A stretch of 64,000 nucleotides of DNA, taken from contig BDSI01000019.1 of the NCBI GenBank assembly GCA_003117195.1, forward strand, positions 186,001-250,000, written 5' to 3'. Positions 47,336 through 55,749 of the stretch are shown here, in pieces. The DNA is from Eudorina sp. 2006-703-Eu-15 (lineage: Eukaryota > Chlorophyta > Chlorophyceae > Chlamydomonadales > Volvocaceae). Positions within the stretch are counted from its first letter, which is position 1. Every line of letters starts with the position of its first letter. The notes beneath the pieces are model-generated. The model saw only the letters and a list, made by a program, of their open reading frames with translations, searched no databases and had not been told where the DNA came from. The position numbers and the translations under genes were made by a program.

Positions 47336-49530
47336 CATCAGTGTGTGTCGTGGGGGGCGATGGGGGGCGATGGGCAGCGGGGTGTGTATCTCGAAGGAGG
47401 GCACCCTTCGACTGATGACCCCCAAAAAACAGAGAGGGGACCCCTCCCCCCCTTCCAGCCCTCCCTGGAGGACGCACCTGGACGCTGTGCTGGGTGGGCT
47501 TGGTCTTTTGCTCGCCCACCACACCTGGAGGAGGGGGAGGCGGCGGGGGGATGGGGGGGAGGAGATCCATGGGTGGCGGGCGGGTGGGCGGTAGGGACCG
47601 CCGGCGGGCGGCACACAGGTGCGACCTGCCACACCACGTCCCCAGCGCCGTGCCCTTGCGCCCCTTCGCCCAATCCACCCATCCACCACCCCACCCTGAC
47701 GCCCTTCCTGCTGGCCCGGGCGTCCGCCCACGTCCCTTCCGCCACCTCTCAGGAAACCCTAACCCCCCCCTTGGGAAACCCACCAGGACTCGTAACGCAC
47801 CTCGGGCCTGCGGATCGCTGGCTTCTTCCGCCGCCCCACTCCCCGGCCGCTCCCTCCCCCCATCCCCCCCCCCACTCCCCGGCCGCTCCCTCCCCCATCC
47901 CCCCACTCCCCGGCCGCTCCCTCCCCCCATCCCCCCCCCCCACTCCCCGGCCGCTCCCTCCCCCATTTCCCCCCCCCCCAGCCCGCGCCGCGCCGCTCCC
48001 TCCCTCCCCCTCCTCACCGATGACGGGCACCAGCGAGACGTGCACATTGCAGATGTTGCCGTCACCCACCCGGATGCAAAACTGCCTCAGGGCCTCCACG
48101 AAAGGCGCCGACTCGATGTCGCCCACAGTGCCCCCCAGCTCAATGACACACACGTGGGGGACCCCCTTGCCGTCCACCGGTTGGACCGCCACCCGTTGGA
48201 TCCAGTCCTGGATGGCATCCGTGATGTGGGGAACCACCTAGGGGGGAGGGGAGGGCGGGGAGGGGAGGAGGGGAGGGGGGGGCGGGGAGGAGAGGAGGGG
48301 AGGGGAGGGGGGGAGGAGAGGAGGGGAGGAGAGGAGGGGAGGGCGGGGAGGAGGGGAGGGGGGGGCGGGGAGGAGGGGAGGGGAGGGGGGGGCGGGGAGG
48401 AGGGAGGGGAGGGGGGGGCGGGGAGGAGAGGAGGGGAGGGGGGGGGAGGAGAGGAGGGGAGGGGGGGGCGGGGAGGAGGGGAGGGCGGGGCGGGGAGGGA
48501 CGGGAGGATTAGCGGAGGGCGGGGAGAGGGATGAGCGGAGGGGGCCGGTGGGTCGTGGGTGCCCCGAGGGTGGTTGGTGGGTGGGTGGGTAGATGGGGCC
48601 GTCGTCGTCAAAAGCGCCCGCATGGAGGAGAGGGAGAGAGGGGCATAGGAAATTGGTGGACATACGTATACTGCGCTGCTGCCAGAGCAAATATCCGATG
48701 GAGACTCGACTGTACCAGGGGGAGAGGGGGACCATGGCGGGGCTGTACGGCGGGGCTGTACGGCGCTGTGGGGAAATGGCGGCATTGCAAACGGCCTTTC
48801 GCTGGTTTTGACATCGACATCAACCCCGAAGCTCCCCACCCCAGGGCCCCACACCCGCTCTCCACCCCCACCCCCACCTGGACGGTCTTGCCCAGGTAGT
48901 CTCCGCGCCGCTCGCGCTCAATGACCGCCTGCAAGGGGAACACGGCGCAGGTACACCAGTTTTGCGCGGGTTTGCGCCCCCGAAATCCCGCATACGGCAT
49001 TATACACATTGCTTATCAAGCAATGAGCGTCCTGTAGCTTTCCACCATTCTCTCGGCTTGTAATGGTATGCAGCTGACCGACCTGGTAAATTTTCCCGGT
49101 CGTAATGTTGCTGTCGCGGGTCAGCGTGACGTCGAGGAAGCGTTCGTAATTGCCCAAGTCCAGGTCAGCCTGCGGATGATTGCAAAGGTCGGACGCGTCA
49201 TGTTGGGGACCTGAGCGCGAGGTGGCGGTCGCCGCCAGTTTGTCGCACCTCGCCGCCGTCGTCCAGCACAAACACCTCGCCGTGCTCAAACGGCGACATA
49301 GTACCAGCGTCCACATTAAGGTAGGGATCTACGCGCGCAGGAGTTGCAGGTAGGTCTTCCGGTGGCAGCTGGTAGTTTACGCGCCATGCGAATTGCAACT
49401 TACCGATTTTGATCGACGTCACGCGGTAGCCGCAGTTCTTCAATAGAACGCCAATGCTGCTAGCTGTAACGCCCTTTCCGAGGCCGCTAACGACGCCACC
49501 CGTCACCAAAACGTATTTAGTTGCCTGCAT
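41484..49530 (-). CDS. CTP synthase (glutamine-hydrolysing)
   Basis: Predicted 586 residues. It makes CTP from UTP, ATP and glutamine, the last step of de novo cytidine nucleotide synthesis. Fifteen exons: 49530-49404, 49328-49249, 49169-49083, 48928-48878, 48237-48018, 47524-47478, 46691-46608, 46236-46147, 45646-45517, 44964-44808, 44175-44037, 43432-43200, 42481-42340, 41977-41883 and 41562-41484; all phases agree. The N-terminal amidoligase domain has the P-loop [10 protein letters not shown] (11-20), [30 protein letters not shown] and [11 protein letters not shown]. The class I glutamine amidotransferase domain has GICLGMQ with nucleophile Cys400, and FHPEF with His531 and Glu533. All catalytic residues are present and the length is normal. 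The first Met directly starts the conserved KYVLVTGG strand. It is divergent from biotin ligase across 306 bp. Introns carry several dispersed elements. Confidence 0.97.
42272..42314. repeat. Dispersed element E3
   Basis: TGTCAATAAAGACAGCGAAA then TCGCGAAACAATCACCGATT, in CTP synthase intron 13. Related stretches occur at 32540-32600, 32633-32680 and 30717-30775, and inverted at about 55905-55945. Confidence 0.6.
42482..42568 (-). repeat. Intron-like element E2, sense, ending at a 3' splice site
   Basis: On the gene strand the element starts GTAAGTGTACTGAG, continues through GGGTGTGTCCGGGTTCGTTC and TTCGGGTTTATTTC to TTCAATTTAACCC, and ends CCCCCAG exactly at the start of exon 13. It forms the last 87 bases of the 718-bp intron 12. 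A close relative occupies the same position in a biotin-ligase intron (52178-52310). Confidence 0.7.
42635..42653. repeat. Dispersed element E1 (left half)
   Basis: TATAGGAAATTGGTAGAC in CTP synthase intron 12, 60 bp from an E2 copy. Confidence 0.55.
45722..45750. repeat. Dispersed element E1
   Basis: AGGAAATTGGTAGACATATT then CAAACTGTG, in CTP synthase intron 8. Confidence 0.65.
47258..47334. repeat. (GT)n microsatellites in CTP synthase intron 6
   Basis: Two GT runs (about 47251-47268 and 47305-47334) separated by mixed sequence. Confidence 0.85.
47830..47965. repeat. C-rich minisatellite in CTP synthase intron 5
   Basis: About four to five units of CACTCCCCGGCCGCTCCCTC followed by CCCCATCCCCC, about 33 bp each with variable C-run length. 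Confidence 0.8.
48240..48512. repeat. Long polypurine tract beside a 3' splice site
   Basis: About 270 bp with almost only G and A on the plus strand (GGGGAGGGG and GAGGAGAGG units). On the CTP synthase strand it is a 270-base polypyrimidine tract running directly into the AG of exon 5. Confidence 0.85.
48644..48690 (+). repeat. Dispersed element E1, best full copy
   Basis: CATAGGAAATTGGTGGACAT, then ACGTATACTGCGCTGCTGCC, then AGAGCAA, in CTP synthase intron 4. The same 45-50 bp module, in either orientation, recurs at 10203, 19004, 28441, 42635, 45722, 52888, 54992, 57179 and 58125. Identity is strongest in the blocks AAATTGGTAGACATATTC and CTGCGCTGCTGCCAGAGCAA. Confidence 0.75.
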
Positions 49531-49836
49531 TTCTCAGCCGATTCGAACCGGTTCTACAACGTCGGAAGGTCACACACTACAAGAGTCAAGACAACAGAAG
49601 ACAATTGAGCGTTGTCCATTGCTTCCGCTTCTCCCGCCCTAAATTTGTACGGCGTACTGTGTTCCAATGCAGAAAACGAGAAAGGTTTTTTCACGAGAGC
49701 TCGCATTGTCAGAGCGTGGATGATACTCCGTGTGAGGGGCATTATGTTCGCCGCTTTATTATTATCTACCATACGGTCGTCACCCTGCTCACTGAACAAG
49801 GCAAAGCAGCCTCAGCATGTGCTTTGATGAGCTATC
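49531..49836. promoter_or_regulatory. Divergent CTP synthase / biotin ligase promoter region
   Basis: 306 bp between the two start codons, clearly less GC-rich than the introns nearby. No canonical TATA box was seen at a usual distance. The biotin-ligase start is uncertain, so the region may be longer. Confidence 0.5.
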
Positions 49837-52800
49837 ATGCGATATTTAGTTGTTAATCCCGCAAGGTATCACACCAGCTCCTGGGCTGGTCACTGCCCGC
49901 TGTGGACGTCGTGGACCTGCCCGAGGCAGCCACCATCCCCATCCACCACTCCTCCGTCAACCGCTGGCGCTGCCCGCGCCAGTCGCCACAGGCCCTCCCT
50001 CATCTTCCGCAAGCCCTCATCCTCCCAGACCCCCCGCTACGGGCCTTACTCCTCGACCGCAGCCGCAGCCGCACCCGCGGCCCCCATCGGCGCTCTGGAC
50101 GCGTCCCTGGACATGGCTTCCCCCGCCGCGGCCGAACCCTTCCACGTCCTCGCCTGCTGCCGGACCCCCGAGGACGTGGCGCGTGTGCAGGCGGTCGCGA
50201 AGGAGGTAGGCCAGCCCACTAAGCAGGGCAGCTCCACCCTACCCCAACCTCCGCCTCCGCCCCCGTTTTCTCTGTGGGGTCTTGCTGTGACCCATCCCCC
50301 TCCGCCCGCCCACCTGGGAACTGGGAGCTTTGGGCCGTGGGTACGGGAGGTAAACTGGACCTGGGGTACGGGGGGGACGGGGGGGACGGGGGGTACGAGG
50401 GAAGGAGTCAGTCCCAAGGGGGGGAACAGAAAGAGCATGTCCCCCGGACCGCATCTGGCCCCGGGGGGGACCCAGATGCGAGCGGGTGACATCCTCTTCA
50501 GCCCCATACCCCCATACCCTCATACCCCCATACCCCCATACCCCCATACCCCCATACCCTCATCTCTCCATACCCTCATATCCCCATACCCTCATACCCT
50601 AATACCCTCATACCCTAATACCTTATACCCCCACCAACACACGGGCTCCCAGACTGCCAGTCCCACTGCGCGGTCACCCCCTCCCCTGTCCCATCCGGTG
50701 GGGCCCTGGGTGGGATGAGCCCTGACGTGCGTGCCGTGCATGCTGAGCCACCGCCGCTGCCCCCTCCCCCTCCCTTGCCTTGCCTTCCCCCTCCCTTGCC
50801 TTGCCTGCCCGCTTGCCCACTTGTCTGCGCGGCCCTTCCCGCGCAGCGTTGACGCCACACCACAACGCAACACAACACAACACAACACAACACAACACAA
50901 CACAACACAACACAACACAGCACAACAAAACAAAGCACAACAAAACAAAACAAAACACCTGCCCAACCCGCCCGACCGCAGGTTGCCGCCTCAGCCAAGG
51001 AAGCCCAGGGCCCCACGGGGCTCGCCACCGCACCCCTGGAGTTCCACTTGGAGCCTAGCACCGTACCACCGTACGCCGTACCCGCGCTCGACGCCGCCGG
51101 CTGCGCCCGCCGGCTGGCTCAGCGGCCGCCGCCGGCGGATGGTGGCGGCGGCGGCGGCACCCGGACCATGGGTCGGGTGCTGCTGGCGGCGGCGACTCTG
51201 GGCTCCACCCAGGAGCTGCTGCGGTCCCATGGGTCGGCCCTGGGGGACGGCGCGGTGGCGGTGGCGGACCGTCAGACAAGCGGCAAAGGTGCGGAGAGAA
51301 CTGCGGCGGCGGAGACGCCTGGGTCGCGTCTCGGCCTCCGAGTCGGCCTGACTGGCGTATAATTACCCGTGTTTATGAACCCCCGTATGCATGATTCCCG
51401 AATGGACGATCTACAATGCCCGGATGAGTAACCTTCTTCGTGCCGCTATCGACCCCTCTGCCGGTCCCGCCCCCCACCCCACCCCCCAGGTTGGGTTCCG
51501 GGTGGATGTGCCCCCCCGGGCGTGCAGCCCCCGTGCCGGCCCGGCCGTGCCGCCGGCAACCTGTAACCGTTACGCCTCCTTCGTCTCCCGGCCCCTCTCC
51601 CCGCCGCACCTCACCCCGCACCGCACGTACCCGGCCCAGCCCGCCCGACCGCCCTAGGCACACCACCACGCGGCAACCCACATGCAGGGGCTGCCCCGCT
51701 ACGACCGGGCACGGTGGGGAGCCATACCCCCAACTTGGCCCGCCACCAGGTCGTCCGTCTCAGCGTCCCTGCCCTTGTTTGTTCCCCCCTATCGTACGTG
51801 CCGTACCTATCGTACCATCATCCGTCCCATATCCCTCTCCCTCTCGCCTGCCCCGTCCTCTTCCGTGCCGCGCTGCCGCCCCGCCATTCTTGCATACTGT
51901 TTTCTCTTTGTCCTTCCCTTACTGTTGTTGCCCCTCTTACAACGCGCCCGCTCACTCCGTCCCTCGGCTTCCCTCCCTGCGTCGCCGTGACCTCGGACGT
52001 CGCTCACGGCGCGGCTACCCCGCCCCTTCTACCACCACAGGTCAGTAAAGTATCTGTCCTTTCCGGGTTGGGTCGGGCTCGCAGTTTGCTTGTTGTGGCA
52101 CTGCGGCAGCGCGGCCGCGCCGCCACGCGCCAGCGCGTGGTCTCCATCTTTCCGTTGCTATGCAGGTACCGCACCACGTAAGTGTACTGAGTTGTGCTGG
52201 GTGTGTCCGGGTTCGTTCTTCGGGTTTATTTTTTCAATTTAACCCACCCCCCACCCCGGCCCCCACCCCCGCCCCGCCCCCACCCCACCCACCCCGCCCC
52301 CCTTCCCCAGGTCGTGGCGGCAACCAATGGACTTCCCCCCTGGGCTGCCTCATGTTTTCGGCGCTGCGGCGGCTGCGGGTGAGCTCCCCCGCCCAGGCGC
52401 CCTTCATCAACTACCTCGTGTGTCTCGCCATCACCCGGGGGGTGAGGAGGGCGCTGCAGGTGAGGGGGGAGGGGAGGGGGGGGGAGGGGAGGGGGGGGGG
52501 GAGGGGAGGGCGCTGCAGGTGAGGGGGGTGAGGAGGGCGCTGCAGGTGAGGGGGGTGAGGAGGGCGCTGCAGGTGAGGGGGGTGAGGAGGGCGCTGCAGG
52601 TGAGGGGGAGGGGAGGGGGGGGGAGGGGAGGGGGGGGGGGAGGGGAGGGCGCTGCAGGTGAGGGGGGTGAGGAGGGCGCTGCAGGTGAGGGGGGAGGGAG
52701 GGGGGGGGGAGGGGAGGGAGGGCGCTGAGGTGAGGGGGAGGAGGGCGCTGCAGGGAGGGGGAGGGAGGGGGGGAGGGGAGGGGGGGGGAGGGAGGGCGCT

Positions 52801-55749
52801 GCAGGTGAGGGGGGTGAGGAGGGCGCTGCAGGTGAGGGGTGAGCGAGGGGAGGGGGAGGGGGAGGGAGGGTCCGGGGTGGGGGGGGTGTATAGGAAATTG
52901 GTGGGGTTGGGGGTTGAGGGGAGCTGCGGGGCCGCTGCAGGTGAGGGGGAGGGGAGGGGAGGGGAGGGATGTTGGGGATGGGGGAAAGAGGGGAGGAACG
53001 GGCGGGCTTTGGTCGCAGCGCCGTGTGGGGGTTAGGAGTTGGTGGGCCCGCCCTGGAGGGGACGGAAAGATGCTGAGGGGCAAAAACGATCGGATGAGTG
53101 TGGGTGTGAGTGTGCGAGTGGTGGGACCTGTGGGGACGAAATGATCAGATGTGGGACTGAGGGCTGAGGGTGGCGGGGGAAGATAGGCACCACCGCCTCA
53201 ACAAAGCCGCGACTGCATCCACCGGCCCTCGAACCTCCCCCCACCCCCTCTTCACCCCACCACCACCCCCCACCCTCTGCCCCCACCCCCCCCCACCTCC
53301 CCCCCAACCCCGGGACCCTCCCAGGAGTCCGGACTGCCCCCCCTGGACCTCCGCATCAAGTGGCCCAACGACATCTACAGCGGGGGGGTCAAGGTGGCGG
53401 GGGCCCTCATCCACACCACCTGGCAGGGGGGGAGGTGCGGGGGGAGGTGCGGGGGACCCGGGAGGAGGGAGGGGGAGTTAGGGAGCGGGGGTCCTTCGGT
53501 GAGGAGACACCGGAGGTGGGGCCGCCGTTACACTGCCTTCGTGGACAGGAAGGCGCCGTCGCGCATTATGCAGTGCAGTGGCGGATCATCGGGACAGCAC
53601 TCAGGCGGGGGAAAGGGGGAGGGGTTAAGGGGGGAGGGGAGAGCCCGGAGGGGGGGGGGCGGCAGGTATCGGCGGGCGACGGTCGTCTGGAGGGGGTCCG
53701 GGGGGTGCGGGGGGTGCAGCCCCAACTCCGGGGGTAATCTCCCGAGAGCAACGGAGCGTAGTGCAACCGTTGCAACGGGAGTTATGTTTCTGGTTGCTTA
53801 GACACGAGACCGAGGGGCCATCGCCCCCGCGGCAGGCGCTACCGGCAGCTGAGCAGTGATACCGCCGTGGGCCGTCCCATGGGGCATGAATGGGCCGAAT
53901 CATGCCGGCTGCAGCCACGCCCCCCTCCCTGCTCCTTCGTCCTCTCCACTCCCCTCCCCCTTTCGGGGCCCCTCCGCAGCTTCAACGTCATCACGGGCAT
54001 CGGCCTCAACGTCAACAACCGAACGCCAACCACCTGCTTGGACGAGCTGCTGGAGCGCGCGGCCGCCGGGGCTGCCGCCGCCGCCGGGACCGGCTCGGAC
54101 CCCGCCCCGGCGGCCGCGGCGGCGGCGGCGGCGGCTGCCGCTCCGTCTGTACACATAACCCGTGAGGCCGTACTCACGGGCATCCTGGCGGCCCTGGAGG
54201 ATGTGTACGACGTAAGGCCCTTGTGCGTCTCTGTGCGTGTCGGGACACACGGGGCTGCCTGCCCCCCCCTCATCATCATCAGCCCCCAGGCGATCCGGAC
54301 ATCCGGTGACACGCCGGCGGTATCAGATTTGAATTTAAATTTGAATTTAAATTTGAATCCCGGGGGGATGGGGGAGGATTGCGGCGCACGGTGGGCCCCC
54401 AGGGACCGCGAGGGGGACATTGGGAGGAGGGGGCTCCGGAGGGTGTTGCGGAACGGGTGTGGGGGATGGGGCCCCCGGCGGTCACGAACTCCAGTGTGAC
54501 GTCAGGGCCCCTCCGCCTGACGCCGCTGGTGCTGTCGACCCCTAGGGACCTCCCCGCCGTCCCGGTACCACCTCCTCCCCGCCCCGCCCCGCCCCGCCCT
54601 TGTCTACCAATTTCGTTTATACCCTCCCCCCCTCTCTTTCCCCCCCCCCCACACACACAATTACATACGGGTTACTTTCCATTAACTACGCGCGGGGCCC
54701 CCCCGCGCCTCCGCTCGCAACCACACGCATTCAAACTTGCCAAACCCGCAGCTGCCGCGGCCGACCGCGCCGCCTTCCCTCCCCCCTCCCCGACCCCCCC
54801 CCCCGCCCCTCCAGACGTTTGAGCAGCACGGCTTCGCGCCGTTGGAGGCGGAGTACCTGGCCACGTGGCTACACAGCGGGCAGGTGCGGGATAGGGGGGG
54901 CGTGGGGCGAGGGGGAGGGGGGAGGGCGGGGTAGCGCTAGAGGGGGGGTGGGGCGGGAGGGGGAGAGGGCAGGGTAGAGCTAGAGGGGTGTTGGAAATAA
55001 TGCAAACTGCGCTGCTGCCAGAGCAACGGGAGGGGGCCGGGAGGGGGGTAAGGTCATCCCAGCGCGCCCTCTCTCCCCTCCTCGCTTACCGTACGGCAGT
55101 ACGATCCTGCACCTCATGTCCCGCACGCACCTACTACCTCCCAGTACCCCTCATCCATTCGTCCTCGGGAACGGTTGGGGGGTGGGGGGCAGAGAGGGCT
55201 CTTTCCGTACTCCTGAGGCGCGCCCCGCAACGTGGCTTATGCCGTACAGTGCCCCATGACAGTGCGGTACAGCGACACATGCCGTACAGCACCTCCTCCC
55301 TTCATGCCGTACCGGTCCCCCCCCCGCGCGGTGTTGTGTTCAGTTCCCGTGAAACCGATCCCCTGCCCGCCCGCTGCCCCGGATCGGTCCTCACGCCACC
55401 GCGGGGGGTATGGGGGTTGAATTGAAGAAAGAAAGAACCCCGAAACGAACCCGGGCACACCCAGAAATACTCAGAACACTTACGTGGAGGGTTGGGGGGG
55501 GATTTGGCCGTTGGCCCCCTGCAGGAGCTGGACTTCGACGACTCGGACCCCTCCAGGGGGGGCGGCCCGGGCTCCCCCCCGGGTCGTGTGGTCCGCCTCA
55601 CCCTCCTGGGTCTGTCGCCCTCGGGGTTCCTGCTGGCCGAGGACCGGCGGGGAGGGGCCGAGGGCGGCGGCGGCGGCCGCTACGAGCTGACGCCGGACGG
55701 TAACAGCCTGGACATGATGCAGGGCCTTATACGGAGGAAGATCCAGTAG
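49837..55749 (+). CDS. Biotin-protein ligase (holocarboxylase synthetase)
   Basis: Predicted 486 residues; joins biotin, activated as biotinyl-AMP, to a Lys of carboxylases such as acetyl-CoA carboxylase. Exons: 49837-50205, 50982-51288, 52311-52459, 53325-53434, 53980-54211, 54815-54883 and 55525-55749; all phases agree. Core motifs in order are ATLGSTQELL, ADRQTSGKGRGGNQW (the glycine-rich loop, about 217-232), SPLGCLMFS, LRIKWPNDIY (284-293), GGVKVAG (295-301, with the catalytic-loop Lys298), and FNVITGIGLNVNN. The C-terminal domain has YELTPDGNSLDMMQGLIRRK. An Ala-rich insert follows LDELLERAA. The first 90 residues are S/P/R-rich and could be an organelle transit peptide; the exact start is the least certain part. 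The layout is closest to plant-type ligases. Confidence 0.92.
50500..50630. repeat. CATACCC-type tandem repeat in biotin-ligase intron 1
   Basis: About 130 bp of CATACCC(C/T) units. A second array, CACAA units, lies at 50862-50960 in the same intron. Confidence 0.85.
52178..52310 (+). repeat. Intron-like element E2, sense, ending at a 3' splice site
   Basis: Starts GTAAGTGTACTGAG, then GGGTGTGTCCGGGTTCGTTC, TTCGGGTTTATTTT and TTCAATTTAACCC. After a longer C-rich stretch it ends CCCCAG exactly at exon 3 of biotin ligase. Near-identical to 42482-42568 in the unrelated CTP synthase gene. Confidence 0.75.
52440..52840 (+). repeat. Tandem copies of an exon-intron junction
   Basis: The end of biotin-ligase exon 3 plus its donor site (GGCGCTGCAG/GTGAGG) is repeated about ten times in the start of intron 3. 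Copies were noted near 52508, 52535, 52562, 52589, 52649, 52676, 52797 and 52824, with degenerate ones near 52730 and 52746. The commonest unit is 27 bp (GTGAGGGGGGTGAGGAGGGC plus GCTGCAG). Confidence 0.85.
54992..55026. repeat. Dispersed element E1 (right half)
   Basis: GGAAATAATGCAAACTGCGC then TGCTGCCAGAGCAAC, in biotin-ligase intron 6. Confidence 0.65.
55417..55483 (-). repeat. Intron-like element E2, antisense copy
   Basis: The reverse complement of the E2 consensus: TTGAATTGAAGAAAGAAAGA, then CGAACCCGGGCACACCCAG and ACTCAGAACACTTAC. It lies in biotin-ligase intron 6 but on the opposite strand to the gene, so it cannot supply splice sites here. Confidence 0.7.

Noticed and set aside
47494..48854. 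Long Gly/Arg- or Pro-rich frames over CTP synthase exon 5 and intron 4
   Set aside because: They arise from the purine tract and C-rich minisatellite and conflict with the well-supported CTP synthase exon.
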